Positions 37,748-47,489 of a stretch of 64,000 bases of DNA are shown piece after piece. Within the stretch, counting starts at the first letter, position 1, and the number at the start of each line of letters is the position of its first letter. A program made the position numbers and the translations under genes. Origin of the DNA: Natrarchaeobius halalkaliphilus (GTDB lineage Archaea > Halobacteriota > Halobacteria > Halobacteriales > Natrialbaceae); the NCBI RefSeq assembly GCF_003841485.1, contig NZ_REFY01000003.1, positions 575,803 to 639,802 of the forward strand. The letters run 5' to 3'. The notes under the pieces are model-generated. The model was not told where the DNA came from, did no database searches, and saw nothing but the letters and a program-made list of their open reading frames with translations.

Positions 37748-38266
37748 ATGCCCGTATCCGGCCAGTTAATTGATTTGGCCTTTTCGCTTTTGTTGGTTTT
37801 CGACGAGCCAGCGTTATTTCTGTTGTTCGTCCTAAAAGGGGCGATAATCGGAAAGGTATTTCCAACATCACTCTTTTTGCCGGGCTATCTTCTTGCTATC
37901 AAAGCGTCTTCGGAGCAGATCGCTGTCGGGATTGTTGTAGCCTCATTTGGATATGTTACAGGACAGTTACTAATCTACTGGATATCGAATAATTATGGAA
38001 CGACCGCCGTTGGCTCGCTTCCCGCTGTTTCTGTTTCGGATGAACAGGTGACACGGGCTGAAGAGCTGTTTCAGCGGTACAGCGGTATGGGTATCTTCAT
38101 TACGAATCTCGTCCCGTTCGTCGGGTCCTTCATCATGATTCCTGCCGGGATGACCTCATATTCGATTCCCCTGACAATTTTGTACGCGCTCTCATCAACG
38201 GTTCTGAATTATATACTTATCGTTTTGATAGCTTTTGAGTCACTCGAATTCCTTAGCCTGCTATAA
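37748..38266 (+). CDS. DedA-family membrane protein
   Basis: A protein of 172 residues with four or five membrane helices. It has the DedA features: a long first helix, the glycine-rich re-entrant region (GAIIGKVFPTSLFLPGYLLA), RYSGMGIFITNLVPFVGS and a PAGM turn. DedA proteins act in lipid carrier recycling and membrane homeostasis. This gene is AT-rich relative to its surroundings. The start ATG 37748 is the first Met before the conserved part. Confidence 0.8.
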   Translation: MPVSGQLIDLAFSLLLVFDEPALFLLFVLKGAIIGKVFPTSLFLPGYLLAIKASSEQIAVGIVVASFGYVTGQLLIYWISNNYGTTAVGSLPAVSVSDEQVTRAEELFQRYSGMGIFITNLVPFVGSFIMIPAGMTSYSIPLTILYALSSTVLNYILIVLIAFESLEFLSLL

Positions 38267-38470
38267 TTTTTCACCCGATTCATCCTTCACCTGCACTGAG
38301 CAACCACGCTTCTTCGCAGATTTCCTCTCAATCTGTGCCGCATTTGCGCTGTGTATTCACCAAGCCTCCTGTCTCAACCCTGGAGGGGAATAAAACAAAA
38401 CTATAGGTGGGGTGGTAATCCCTATCAGTGGTTCGAAAGACATATCAAATTACAATTTAATCATGCTGAT

Positions 38471-39247
38471 ATGAATCGCAGACAGCTCCTCCTCGCAAGT
38501 GGCGTAACGCTGACGAGTGCGGTCGCTGGATGTGCTGGTGAAACCGACGACGAAAACGGAAATGGAAACGGAAACGGGAACGGTGATGACAGTGATCCCG
38601 AGCCCGAGCCTGACGATGCCGGGGAGTCCCCCGAAGAAGACTCCCCCGAGCCGGACGACGACCCGGAACCCGATGACGATGGTTCTGACGGGGACGAAGA
38701 CGACGTCGACGAGCCCGACCCGCAGTCGTTCTCAGGCAGCGGTGCAGCTGTCGAGGACGGAGTCCGAATCATTGGTAACCTGACAGTGGTCGAGGCCGAA
38801 CACGACGGTGAGTCAAACTTCGCTGTTCACCTTGTCGACGACAGCGACCACGATGATATGTTCGTCAACGAGATCGGCACGTACGACGGCGAGACGGCCG
38901 AACTCGTCGAACAGGGCGAGTACATGCTCGACGTCGAAGCTGACGGGGACTGGTCGGTCGACGTTCGCCAGCCTCGAGCGGCCAGCGGTGATGAACTCCC
39001 ACAGTCGCTCTCCGGTGACGGAAACCAGGTCTTCGGCCCGTTCGAATTCGACGGAACGCACGTCGCGGAGGGGGAGCACAGCGGTGAGTCGAACTTCAGC
39101 ACCCACGTCTACCCCGCCGAAGGGTCGTTCGGAGAGCTGGTGTTCAACGAAATTGGTGAATACGAGGGCGAGACAACGTTCAACTTCGACGGTATTGGGT
39201 GGGTGGCCGTCCAAGCCGACGGTGACTGGTCCATCGAATTGGAATAA
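38471..39247 (+). CDS. Tat-exported lipoprotein with duplicated beta domain
   Basis: A protein of 258 residues. The signal peptide NRRQLLLASGVTLTSAVAGC has the twin Arg and a lipobox Cys, so Tat export and lipid anchoring are predicted. A low-complexity acidic linker follows (GNGNGNGNG, then DPEPEPDD repeats). Then come two related domains of about 75 residues, each carrying GESNF, NEIG.Y.GE and ADGDWS motifs (roughly 100-180 and 185-258). The function is unknown. CATATCA and TGATATG form an inverted repeat at 38441-38447/38467-38473 around the start. Confidence 0.78.
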   Translation: MNRRQLLLASGVTLTSAVAGCAGETDDENGNGNGNGNGDDSDPEPEPDDAGESPEEDSPEPDDDPEPDDDGSDGDEDDVDEPDPQSFSGSGAAVEDGVRIIGNLTVVEAEHDGESNFAVHLVDDSDHDDMFVNEIGTYDGETAELVEQGEYMLDVEADGDWSVDVRQPRAASGDELPQSLSGDGNQVFGPFEFDGTHVAEGEHSGESNFSTHVYPAEGSFGELVFNEIGEYEGETTFNFDGIGWVAVQADGDWSIELE

Positions 39248-39271
39248 TCGCACTGTCTCGAAACCGCAGAA

Positions 39272-39541
39272 CTACCATCCGCGACGAACCTCTTTTCGCA
39301 CACCGGAGACAGACGTCGAGACCTCGTCGACGAACTCGAGGCTGCAACTGGGTTCCATCCCATCCTCGAAGGTCCGTCGCTCGAGGACGACCTCTTCGTT
39401 GCTGAACGCCTCGACTTCGTAGGCGTAGCCGACTCTGGCGAGCTGTGGGACGATCCCGAGCGACCTGCCGAGGCGGTCGACGAACCATTCGACGAAAGAA
39501 CGTAGTATCCCAGAAGGCGAGAGTTGTAACCTACCTAGCAC
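39272..39541 (-). CDS. Hypothetical protein, 89 residues
   Basis: A short, mixed-charge protein with a helical start (GILRSFVEWFVDRLGRSLGI) and a beta-like second half (YEVEAFSNEEVVLERRTFED). No family is recognised. It is convergent with the lipoprotein gene, 24 bp away. It could be a truncated piece of a larger regulator. Coding is supported only by the open frame and the protein-like composition. Confidence 0.4.
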   Translation of the reverse strand: MLGRLQLSPSGILRSFVEWFVDRLGRSLGIVPQLARVGYAYEVEAFSNEEVVLERRTFEDGMEPSCSLEFVDEVSTSVSGVRKEVRRGW

Positions 39542-39585
39542 GGCATCAATATCTCCCGCAATGATCGGGTGGGGTCTTTTAGCCG

Positions 39586-40155
39586 TTAGGTGAGGTCGAC
39601 TTCGAACGAAGAGTGAATCGTCTCGTTTTGTTCAGGGCGTAGCCGACTCCGTTCTACTGCATGATCGAGATATTCGGTCGCCCATAAGAACTCAGACACA
39701 CTCTCGACATCGAAGTGAAATCGCCACGGACGATGTTCCCGGTGTGTCGAATAGACGTCGACGTCGATATCCTGGTGCAACATATATGCCGACTCAATCG
39801 TCTCTGAGTCCACCTGTTCGGGATTCTCGATCGTCGCATCGAGCACTACACCACCCTCCGACCACCAGATCACGCCGTTCAGGAAGACGTTTTCAACGCG
39901 CCGTTTGATTCGTTCCCTCCGAGACTCAGGGAATCCTTCCTCGAGGACAATCGTGGAGAGACGGCCCCGAGCGAAGCGTTCGACCTTCGATGGTGGTGTA
40001 GCGATCCTGGGCTGGATGCTTCGCTTCCAGACTGCGTCAGCCAATTCGTCTCGACCCCGATCGACGAGTGGTTTGATCAAATAGCCGGCGGCCATTCCGA
40101 GGACGAAGACGGCGCCGGGGAGGGTTTCGAGCATAACTACTGATAGATCGTTCAC
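39586..40155 (-). CDS. Membrane-anchored hypothetical protein, 189 residues
   Basis: The N-terminus has one hydrophobic segment (SVVMLETLPGAVFVLGMAAGY) followed by a soluble domain with a helical part (FPESRRERIKRRVENV) and a beta-rich part (GVVLDATIENPEQVD; RPWRFHFDVESVSEFLW). No known family is recognised. It is AT-richer than the core. The upstream ORF fragment at 40391-40582 shares the strand. Confidence 0.55.
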   Translation of the reverse strand: MNDLSVVMLETLPGAVFVLGMAAGYLIKPLVDRGRDELADAVWKRSIQPRIATPPSKVERFARGRLSTIVLEEGFPESRRERIKRRVENVFLNGVIWWSEGGVVLDATIENPEQVDSETIESAYMLHQDIDVDVYSTHREHRPWRFHFDVESVSEFLWATEYLDHAVERSRLRPEQNETIHSSFEVDLT

Positions 40156-40390
40156 AAATATATATCATCGGACGAATCAGAGTGCTTTCTACGCTACTGT
40201 AGCTGCGACACTTCCAGTTCCGCCGCGCACGGCGCACGATAAAGTCTCTCGCTACAGAACCTTCGAGGTCTGCCATCCAATCAATTCGCTCGCGACGGCT
40301 TTCCCGGCCCTGACGAACTCGAGGACTTCGAGGGCGATCGTCTCTTCCGTGCGCTCCAGCAACTATTAGGCGGGCCGCTGGCCAGCCACG

Positions 40391-40582
40391 GCAGCCTCCC
40401 AGTGGGACGATCGGTTCGCGGACCCCTGGATCAGGCAGGGTCACACGCGGGTCCGCCTCCTCGATCTCCTTGATCCGTTCAAAACAACCGTTACAGTACC
40501 TCGGGTTGTGCCAGACGAGCCGGTCGAACGCCCGTTGTGGTGAGACGTGGTTGTCTGTGGATTGAGTTCCCGTTGTTGACAT
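40391..40582 (-). pseudogene. Fragment of a haloarchaeal FDRLVWHNPRYC-type protein
   Basis: A start at 40582 gives STTGTQSTDNHVSPQRAFD, then RLVWHNPRYCNGCFERI. The segment FDRLVWHNPRYCNxCF is familiar from plasmid- and virus-borne haloarchaeal proteins of more than 150 residues (memory only). After about 64 codons the sequence becomes Arg-rich and runs into the neighbouring gene's coding region (the frame is open to 40037), so the C-terminal part is probably lost. Label: likely decayed. Confidence 0.4.
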
Positions 40583-40818
40583 GGTTAGAGAAAAGCGTCG
40601 CTGCAGGGCAGACGCGTTCATCGCCGGCGACGACCGCGGCCGCCGACTCGACGCCCCTTTGCATGACGTGTGTTTTCCTTATTGCGATGAACGTATAACA
40701 AACAAATAGAGAGACTCGAATTTCGAGTTGATTCTATAGCGAACCGAACGAGTAAGTGTTTGTAGGCTGATTGGTATTCACCAACAATTAACATGCACCG
40801 CGTTGAATTCCAAAGGCC

Positions 40819-41190
40819 ATGGGATCCCCCAGTACATCAGATGGATCTAAGGAATGCATCACGCTCGAGACCAACGAAGACTGTCTGAGTCCATCAGCAG
40901 CATTTGAACTACTGGCTGATCAGCACCGTCGTTATTTTCTACATTACTTCCGAGTTGAAACCACTCGCACAGCAGAGACCGAGGAGGTTTGTGAGTTTAT
41001 TGTAAATGGATTACCCGATTCGGACACTGACAAGGATTCATTGCAAATCGAACTACGGCATCAACATCTTCCAAGGCTCACCCAATGTAATATCATCGAA
41101 TACGATAACAGGCACGAGACAGTCCGATACTACAGCGATCCAGTAGTTGAACAGTGCTTAGAGTTCGTTTCCTCTCACGATCTTGGATGA
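40819..41190 (+). CDS. DUF7344-type winged-helix protein
   Basis: A protein of 123 residues with the pattern of DUF7344 small haloarchaeal HTH regulators: LSPSAAFELLADQHRRYFLHYF, then helices and ELRHQHLPRLTQCNIIEYD, where the wing/recognition part sits, and ETVRYYSDP. It is predicted to bind DNA. Its 3' end overlaps the convergent HalOD1 gene by 16 bases. AT-rich codon use. Confidence 0.72.
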   Translation: MGSPSTSDGSKECITLETNEDCLSPSAAFELLADQHRRYFLHYFRVETTRTAETEEVCEFIVNGLPDSDTDKDSLQIELRHQHLPRLTQCNIIEYDNRHETVRYYSDPVVEQCLEFVSSHDLG

Positions 41191-41516
41191 TCTAACTCAA
41201 TATCTGCATTTGAGATGTCGATACAAACAACATCGGATGCATAGACTGTAATTTCGAAATTATAGTACTCGAAAGAGACTTTCCCCAGGGTACGGTCATT
41301 TTCTTCGGATGACGGTCCAAATAGCGAATCAAGTGCGTCTGGATCGACAACCGAATACAGTGAAGGAATTTCTTCGACTTGTTTGCCAGTTATAGCTGCA
41401 ACACCCCGGGCAATGACTACTGGTAGTGAGGAGTCTTTTCCACGGTCATACTCTATATAAACTTCGTCGGTTGACGGATCGTATCCAATGTGGTCTGATT
41501 GACAAACTCCCTTCAT
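41175..41516 (-). CDS. HalOD1 output-domain protein (second copy)
   Basis: A protein of 113 residues. LPVVIARGVAAITGKQVEEIPSL, DPDALDSLFGP and VSFEYYNFEITVYASD match the HalOD1 domain of the gene at 33278. The tail-to-tail overlap with a DUF7344 gene suggests these two small regulators travel together, as is common on haloarchaeal accessory DNA. Function unproven. Confidence 0.75.
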   Translation of the reverse strand: MKGVCQSDHIGYDPSTDEVYIEYDRGKDSSLPVVIARGVAAITGKQVEEIPSLYSVVDPDALDSLFGPSSEENDRTLGKVSFEYYNFEITVYASDVVCIDISNADIELDHPRS

Positions 41517-41878
41517 GCGAATGTTAACAAATAACTTCCCTAATACGCCGTCAGTATCCAGATATATAACTCATGGGGATCCAGGGGAAATCTGGAAATA
41601 CCATCAGTAATAATATTTGGCCGGTATCCCGACGTCCTCGAGATCTCCGTCGTCGAGGTGGACGTTTCGCGAGCTCCGGGCGCTCGGTGATGTATTGGAC
41701 ACACCCGTCGAGTGCGCCGCCGCGGGCTTCGCGACGACCGATCATGCCGCGACACCTCCGTCTGCCGTCGGTATCGTGGTATGTGATCGACTGGTATCAC
41801 TATCGAAGGTGTCCGGTACTCCCAAGCAGGGTGGTTCTACACTCCTTTTTACCTGGGATAATTCAGAAATTTGACAGA
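41517..41878. other. 362-bp region without supported genes
   Basis: It lies between the second HalOD1 gene and tRNA-Thr. It has only short ORFs rich in Arg and Pro with no family look. The right part is GC-rich, the left AT-rich, as expected near an island border. No duplicate of the tRNA 3' end is visible here. Confidence 0.4.
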
Positions 41879-41951
41879 GCCAGGAGTGGGATTTGAACCC
41901 ACGAAGTCCCGATTACAAGTCGAGTGCATGCACCACCCATGCTCTCCTGGC
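41879..41951 (-). tRNA. tRNA-Thr (anticodon UGU)
   Basis: A 73-nt cloverleaf on the minus strand. Acceptor stem GCCAGGA pairs with TCCTGGC. The D-arm stem is GCAT/ATGC. The anticodon loop CTTGTAA (anticodon TGT) sits on stem CTCGA/TCGGG. The T-arm has TTCAAAT between GTGGG and CCCAC. CCA is not encoded. No intron is seen. The 3' end faces the AT-rich island to its left. Confidence 0.95.
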
Positions 41952-41963
41952 GCGGTCCGTTGG

Positions 41964-42470
41964 TTAGCGGTCCTCCTTTGAGTGTGTGTCGTTTTCCGGT
42001 CGGTCGTCCAGCGAGCGATCCATCGCGACTCGAAACGTCTCGTAACCTCGCTGTCGGTAAAATCGCCTGGCGTCTTCGTTCGTTGCCATCACCTCGAGCG
42101 TGAGGACCTCGACACCGTTCGCGGCGAGGGTCTCTTCGGCGGTGTGAAGTAGCGCCGATCCGACGCCCCGGTCGCGATATTCGGGTTCGACGTAGAGGTT
42201 CGAGAGCGTTCCCCGGGTGGCGTCGAGTTCGAGACTGCCGCGCTCGATCGAAAAGGAGGCGAACCCAGCCAGATCAGGGCCGACGCGGGCGACCAAGAGC
42301 CCATCAGTGGCGCGGTGAGCGGCGAGTGTCTCACGCATCGTCGAGCGGTTCGCCTCGGGACGAACGTACGAATCGTAGGCCCGCTGACCGCGAGCGAGTC
42401 GGACCCAGAGCTCGGTGATCCCGTCGATATCGTCCGCTTCGGCTGGTTCGATCGTCAGTTCGGGAGCCAT
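41964..42470 (-). CDS. GNAT-family N-acetyltransferase
   Basis: A protein of 168 residues with the GNAT acetyl-CoA site (VEPEYRDRGVGSALL) and the following EVMATNEDARRFYRQRGYE motif. It acetylates an amine substrate; nothing points to which. The ATG at 42470 (MAPELTIEPAEADD) matches the family start. The gene follows the tRNA closely on the same strand. Confidence 0.9.
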   Translation of the reverse strand: MAPELTIEPAEADDIDGITELWVRLARGQRAYDSYVRPEANRSTMRETLAAHRATDGLLVARVGPDLAGFASFSIERGSLELDATRGTLSNLYVEPEYRDRGVGSALLHTAEETLAANGVEVLTLEVMATNEDARRFYRQRGYETFRVAMDRSLDDRPENDTHSKEDR

Positions 42471-42550
42471 TCGAATCGATCGATGCCGTTCACTCGAGTA
42501 CGGATTCTGAAAGCGTTTTCCATCGGTTTGGTCGAGCCGTTCACCCCGCC

Positions 42551-43171
42551 TCAGACGGACCGGCAGTCCGAACAGACCAGCCGTCCGTTGGCGTCCCACA
42601 GCGCGTCCGAAAGCGAGCCACAGGCTTCACAGACGCCTTGCGTGGAAAACTCGTCGCCGCCGTTGGGAAGCGCGCGTTCGTCGGCCGCCTCGCTAACCGA
42701 CCGTGTGACCGACTCCTCGGTGTCGACCTCGTTCGCCGTCGAGACGCTGCCCGTGCTCGCACTCGAGCGGGTAGGGGTCATCGTGGCCTGGAACGATCCA
42801 GCCGCGGTGATGACGTCTCGCTGCGTGACGAGTCCGAATACCTCATCGCCGGCCTCGACGACGACGTTTCGGATGTTTTCACGCCCCATCATCGTCGCCG
42901 CGTCAGCGAGCGACCGGTCCGGACCGAGCGAGATGACGGGCGCGGTCATCGCGTCACCGACCGTCGTCTCCGTGGGGTCGTCTTCATCAGCCATGATGCC
43001 GAGGACGTCCCACTCGGTCATGATACCAACCGGCTCCGAGCCGCGAACGACGAGAACACAACTTGCACGCTCTTCGCGCATTAGCTGTACCGCCGCGAGG
43101 ACGGTGTCTGACTCGCTGACACCGACGTATTCGGTCGTCAGGACGTCCCTGACCGACAGTTCCGATTCCAT
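42551..43171 (-). CDS. CBS-pair protein with C-terminal zinc ribbon
   Basis: A protein of 206 residues with two CBS domains (about 1-60 and 65-125; VRDVLTTEYVGVSESDT; VGDAMTAPVISLGPD) followed by a Ser/Thr linker and a CxxC...CxxC zinc ribbon (VCEACGSLSD and LVCSDCRSV). CBS pairs bind adenine nucleotides. The zinc ribbon suggests contact with RNA, DNA or a protein. Function unknown. Confidence 0.85.
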   Translation of the reverse strand: MESELSVRDVLTTEYVGVSESDTVLAAVQLMREERASCVLVVRGSEPVGIMTEWDVLGIMADEDDPTETTVGDAMTAPVISLGPDRSLADAATMMGRENIRNVVVEAGDEVFGLVTQRDVITAAGSFQATMTPTRSSASTGSVSTANEVDTEESVTRSVSEAADERALPNGGDEFSTQGVCEACGSLSDALWDANGRLVCSDCRSV

Positions 43172-43263
43172 GTGTGAACAATACCCACGGACCGGCTAAA
43201 AGCTACTCCCGCTACACTTAAGCACGCATCCCCCGAATGTAGGTGGTTAGCCGGTTCGAGCCG

Positions 43264-44025
43264 CTACCACTCGAGTTCGACGCGCGTTCCGTCGGCACGA
43301 CAGGTCTCGAGGGCGTGTTTCGCCGCGAACCCCGCATCGTGAGCGCTGATACCGCGGCCGACGCCGACCTGAAGTTCGACGTCGACGGCCGCTTCGACGT
43401 GCTGGATTGCCGTTTCGTACTCCGATCGCTCGAGATCGGGACAGACGACGATGATGTTGTCGCCGCCGACGAAAAACGAGAGGCTCTCGTGGTCGGAACG
43501 CATGTGGCGCATGAGTTCCGCATAGCCCTGTTCGATATGGATGAAGCTGTCGAACGCGTTGAGTTCGTCCGTGTACTGCCCCGTCGCGTCCACGACGTCG
43601 AAGTGGGCGATCTGGACGTCGTCGTCGGTTCTGTGGGCGTCGTCGATGACGCGGCCCTCGAGGCACTCTCGTCGGCTCTTGTCCTGTGCACTGCCGGCGT
43701 CCTGGACGAGCGACGTGGCATCCGAGAGCGCCTGTACCGGTGAGGTGCCAGTCGCAACGCCGAGACTGAGGGTGACCGGATAGCGATTCCCCATCGTTTC
43801 CTGCAGGAGCCGGTGGTCCGACATCGAGAGACCGTTCGTGACCGCGATCATGTTGTCAAAACGGGTGAAGAAGACGTACCCGTCGCGGTTGCCCACGAAC
43901 TGCGAGATGTCGGCGTACAGGCGAGATTGGAGCGTCTGGAGGTCGGCTTCCCGCCTCGGTTCGGGCGTTACGGTCCACGGCCCGTAGTTGTCGATCTGAA
44001 CGAGCGTAACCTGCGTATTAGTCAC
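43264..44025 (-). CDS. gch3: GTP cyclohydrolase III
   Basis: A protein of 253 residues, the archaeal type: starts TQVTLVQIDNYGPWTVTPEPRR and has two ferredoxin-like repeats, each with a GGDN or related loop (FFTRFDNMIAVTNGL; FFVGGDNIIVVCPDL). It converts GTP to a formamidopyrimidine nucleotide (FAPy), the first step towards riboflavin and F420 chromophore in archaea. It is upstream of the acyl-CoA dehydrogenase on the same strand but has its own gap. Confidence 0.93.
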   Translation of the reverse strand: MTNTQVTLVQIDNYGPWTVTPEPRREADLQTLQSRLYADISQFVGNRDGYVFFTRFDNMIAVTNGLSMSDHRLLQETMGNRYPVTLSLGVATGTSPVQALSDATSLVQDAGSAQDKSRRECLEGRVIDDAHRTDDDVQIAHFDVVDATGQYTDELNAFDSFIHIEQGYAELMRHMRSDHESLSFFVGGDNIIVVCPDLERSEYETAIQHVEAAVDVELQVGVGRGISAHDAGFAAKHALETCRADGTRVELEW

Positions 44026-44151
44026 GGTAGCGGTCTCTTTCGAACCCCGTCGTATAAGTGATACGTAATCCAGATTCGTGATGGATGCGCGTGGTCCGCG
44101 ACGCCTCCGACTTCGTCCGAGATCGTACGACGGTGTACCAGCGTTTCGGTC

Positions 44152-45303
44152 CTAGAAGCCTTTTCCGAGCATCTCGCGAGCGATGATGTTCTTCTGAATT
44201 TCGGTCGTTCCCTCGTAGATCTGGGTGATCTTGGCGTCGCGGTAGAGGCGTTCGACGGGGAAGTCGTTGACGTACCCCGCGCCACCGTGGATCTGGACCG
44301 CCTCGTCCGCGACGTCGACGGCGACGCGGGAGGCGTGCTCTTTGGCCATCGACGCCAGCTTCGTGATGTCTTCGCCCTGATCGACCTTCCAGGCGGCCTT
44401 GTAGGTCAGGTTGCGGGCCGCTTCGGTGTCCGTCGCCATCTCCGCGAGTTTGTGCTGGATCGCCTGGAACTCCGAGATCGATTTCCCGAACTGTTCGCGA
44501 TCCGTGGCGTACTCGAGGGCTGCCCGGATCGCACCTTTGGCGATCCCGACGCCCTGTGCGGCGACGGCGGTACGGGTCTCATCGAAGAACTGCATCTGTT
44601 GCATGAACGCGGCATCGCGCGTTCCGATGAGGTTCTCTTCCGGGACACGAACGTCGTCGAAGACGAGTTCGGCGGTGTCGGAGGCGCGGATACCGAGTTT
44701 CCCGGTGATCTTTTCGGCCGAAAAACCCTCGCGATCGGACTCGACGACGATCTGACTGAAGCCGTTGTACCGTCCCTGTGCGTCGGGATCGGTCTCACAG
44801 AGGACGACGAAGAAGTCACCGACCGAGCCGTTGGTGATCCACATCTTGGTCCCGTTGATCACCCACTCGTCGCCGTCTTTCTCCGCCCGCGTCGAAACCG
44901 AGGAGACGTCCGATCCGGTGTCGGGTTCCGAAATCGCAGCGCCGGAGATTTTCTCTCCGAGTGCGACGGGCTCTAGGAATCGTTCTTTCTGGTCTTCGGT
45001 CCCGAAGTTCATGATCGCTTCACAGCCGAACGAAGTCGAGACGATCGAGAGCGCGATCCCGGGATCGTACGAAAATAGCTCTTCGGTGATGATCGCGGTA
45101 TCGAGGATCGAGTAGCCCGCACCGCCGTAGTCGATCGGAATGTACGCCCCGGTCAACCCCATCTCGGCGGCGCTCTCGACGACATCGTACGGATACGTTT
45201 CGTTTTCGTCGTGGTCCGCCGCGACGGGAACAATTTCGTTCTCTGCGAATCGCGTTACTTCGTCGCGGATTTGCCGTTGTTCGTCGCTGAGACCGAACTC
45301 CAT
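44152..45303 (-). CDS. acd: Acyl-CoA dehydrogenase
   Basis: A protein of 383 residues, family-typical length. FAD-dependent alpha-beta dehydrogenation of acyl-Co[12 protein letters not shown] and [15 protein letters not shown] are the flavin/substrate signatures. The catalytic Glu lies in [12 protein letters not shown]. The ATG at 45303 ([16 protein letters not shown]) is the family start. It is divergent from the fused Hbd/Ech gene, so both steps of beta-oxidation may be co-regulated from the shared 115-bp promoter region. Confidence 0.93.
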   Translation of the reverse strand: MEFGLSDEQRQIRDEVTRFAENEIVPVAADHDENETYPYDVVESAAEMGLTGAYIPIDYGGAGYSILDTAIITEELFSYDPGIALSIVSTSFGCEAIMNFGTEDQKERFLEPVALGEKISGAAISEPDTGSDVSSVSTRAEKDGDEWVINGTKMWITNGSVGDFFVVLCETDPDAQGRYNGFSQIVVESDREGFSAEKITGKLGIRASDTAELVFDDVRVPEENLIGTRDAAFMQQMQFFDETRTAVAAQGVGIAKGAIRAALEYATDREQFGKSISEFQAIQHKLAEMATDTEAARNLTYKAAWKVDQGEDITKLASMAKEHASRVAVDVADEAVQIHGGAGYVNDFPVERLYRDAKITQIYEGTTEIQKNIIAREMLGKGF

Positions 45304-45350
45304 GAGACGCCCTACCGGAGCGACCGATAAAGACCTTTGTAACCAGATAT

Positions 45351-45367
45351 AAACTAAATTGTAGTTT
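45351..45367. promoter_or_regulatory. 17-bp palindrome in the divergent acd/hbd promoter
   Basis: AAACTA, a 5-bp spacer and TAGTTT form an inverted repeat between the two divergent beta-oxidation genes. The adjacent ATATAAAC on the minus side is TATA-like for acd, so the palindrome overlaps the core promoter. A candidate repressor site. Binding is not shown. Confidence 0.5.
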
Positions 45368-45418
45368 TCTTTACTGGATAGGGAAACGTTCAAACGGGAG
45401 CAAATTGCATGTTCACAC

Positions 45419-47392
45419 ATGGATCTGGAAGAGATCAACACCATCGCAGTTCTCGGAGCGGGCAATATGGGCCACGGTATCACGGAGGTCGCTGCCATGG
45501 CTGGCTACGACGTGAACATGCGCGATATCAAAGCGGAGTTCGTCGAAGACGGCTACGACCAGATCGAGTGGTCGCTGAACAAACTTGCCGAAAAGGACCG
45601 ACTCTCACGGGAGGACGCCGACGCTGCTCTCGAACGGGTTACGCCGCTCGTGGACATGGAGGCGGCCGTCGCCGACGCCGACGTCGTCATCGAGGCCGTG
45701 CCGGAGCAGATGGAGATCAAAGAGGAGGTCTATCGCGAACTCGAGGCGTGTGCTGGGGACGACGCGCTCTTCGTGACGAACACGTCCAGCCTCTCGATTA
45801 CGGACCTCGCGGAGTTCACCGACCGCCCCGAGCGATTCTGTGGAATGCACTTTTTCAATCCGCCCGTCCGGATGCAACTCGTCGAGGTCATCTCGGGAGC
45901 GGAGACGGCCGAGGAAACGCTCGATGTCGTCGAAGAGCTCGCCGAGGAGTTCGGAAAGACGCCCGTTCGCGTTCACAGGGATTCGCCGGGATTCATCGTC
46001 AACCGTATTCTCGTCCCGCTGATGAACGAAGCGAGCTGGCTCGTCAGCGACGGTGAGGCGACCATCGCAGAAGTCGATTCGACCACGAAATACGAGCTGG
46101 GGCTGCCGATGGGCACGTTCGAACTCGGGGATCAGGTCGGCAACGACATCAGCTACCACGTCCTCGAGTACATGCACGATGTTCTCGGTGACGCCTACGA
46201 GCCAGCGCCGCTACTCGAGGAGAAAGTCGAGAACGAAGAGCTCGGCAAGAAAACGGGCGCGGGCTTCTACGACTACGAGAACGGCGACGGCGTCCAGATT
46301 CCGACGGACGAACACTCCGACCTCGTCGAAACGCGCCTGCTCGCGACGATGGCGAACGAGGCGGCAAAACTCATCGGCGGCGACGTTGCCCCGCCGGAGT
46401 CCATCGACGAGGCCGTCAAGCTCGGCGCCGGCTTTCCGGACGGACCGGTGAAACTCGTCGACGAGTACGGACTCGAGCGCCTCCACTCGGCGCTCGAAGA
46501 CGCGTACGAGGACACCGGTCACGGACGCTACGAACCCGCCGACTACCTCGCGGAACGCGCGGCCGAGGGCGGCTTCGTCGACGCCGGTGGCGACTCCGAT
46601 GCGGTCAGTTTCGAGGCGATCCGCGTCGAGTATCCGGGCGAGATGGTCGGTCACATCGCTATCGACCGACAACACCGAATGAACACCATCAGCAACGAGG
46701 TCCTCGACGAGCTTTCGACGGCGATCGAACTGCTCGAGGACGACGACGACGTCCGTGCCGTCCTCCTCACCGGAGCCGGCGAGAAGGCGTTCTCCGCCGG
46801 TGCGGACGTCCAGAGCATGGCCGGCAGCGGGGGAGACCCGCTCGAGGCACAGGAGCTCTCACGGCGAGGGCAGTCGACGTTCGGCACGCTCGAGTCCAGT
46901 TCGATGCCCGTCGTCGCCGGCATCGACGGCTACTGTCTCGGCGGCGGCATGGAGCTTGCGACCTGTGCTGACATTCGGATCGCGAGCGAGCGATCGGAGT
47001 TCGGACAGCCCGAACTCAATCTCGGCTTGATTCCCGGCTGGGGAGGGACGCAACGGTTGCGACACATCGTCGGGGAGGGACGAGCCAAAGAGATCATCCT
47101 CACCGCCGAACGCTACGACGCCGAAACGATGGAATCGTACGGCTTCGTCAACGAGGTCGTCGACGACGACGAACTCTCGGAGCGGGCGTTCGAACTCGCT
47201 TCGGAACTTGCAGCCGGACCGCCGATCGCCCACACGTTCACCAAGCGCGCGATGGCCGCCGGCCGCGACGACGTCGACGCCGGACTCGAGTACGAGGCGT
47301 CCGCGTTCGGTCATCTGATGGCAACTGACGATTTGATGGAAGGAATAACCGCGTTCATGGGCGACGGAGAGCCGACGTTCGAAGGAAAATAA
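45419..47392 (+). CDS. Fused 3-hydroxyacyl-CoA dehydrogenase/enoyl-CoA hydratase
   Basis: A protein of 657 residues. Residues 1-395 are the NAD-dependent 3-hydroxyacyl-CoA dehydrogenase ([12 protein letters not shown]ossmann motif; GMHFFNPPV with catalytic His; [10 protein letters not shown]). Residues 405-657 are a crotonase ([27 protein letters not shown] and [16 protein letters not shown] with the catalytic Glu residues). The order is Hbd then Ech, the reverse of bacterial FadB. It hydrates enoyl-CoA and oxidises the product in beta-oxidation. It is divergent from acd. Confidence 0.94.
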   Translation: MDLEEINTIAVLGAGNMGHGITEVAAMAGYDVNMRDIKAEFVEDGYDQIEWSLNKLAEKDRLSREDADAALERVTPLVDMEAAVADADVVIEAVPEQMEIKEEVYRELEACAGDDALFVTNTSSLSITDLAEFTDRPERFCGMHFFNPPVRMQLVEVISGAETAEETLDVVEELAEEFGKTPVRVHRDSPGFIVNRILVPLMNEASWLVSDGEATIAEVDSTTKYELGLPMGTFELGDQVGNDISYHVLEYMHDVLGDAYEPAPLLEEKVENEELGKKTGAGFYDYENGDGVQIPTDEHSDLVETRLLATMANEAAKLIGGDVAPPESIDEAVKLGAGFPDGPVKLVDEYGLERLHSALEDAYEDTGHGRYEPADYLAERAAEGGFVDAGGDSDAVSFEAIRVEYPGEMVGHIAIDRQHRMNTISNEVLDELSTAIELLEDDDDVRAVLLTGAGEKAFSAGADVQSMAGSGGDPLEAQELSRRGQSTFGTLESSSMPVVAGIDGYCLGGGMELATCADIRIASERSEFGQPELNLGLIPGWGGTQRLRHIVGEGRAKEIILTAERYDAETMESYGFVNEVVDDDELSERAFELASELAAGPPIAHTFTKRAMAAGRDDVDAGLEYEASAFGHLMATDDLMEGITAFMGDGEPTFEGK

Positions 47393-47489
47393 TCATATCA
47401 GGATTGATAACTGGTCGCGAGATTTATCACCCAGAGGTACCATTGGTGAGCCGTGGCTGCAACGATGAAGAGAACGGAGGGGGAATCTG

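Noticed and set aside
40037..40390. Coding continuation of the FDRLVWHNPRYC-type fragment.
   Set aside because: It becomes Arg-rich, has no family look, and its last part overlaps the neighbour gene by 119 bp on the same strand.
41517..41951. An attachment-site copy of the tRNA-Thr 3' end.
   Set aside because: I looked for CAGGAGTGGGATTTGAAC-like sequence in the island and found none within the window. It could be outside.
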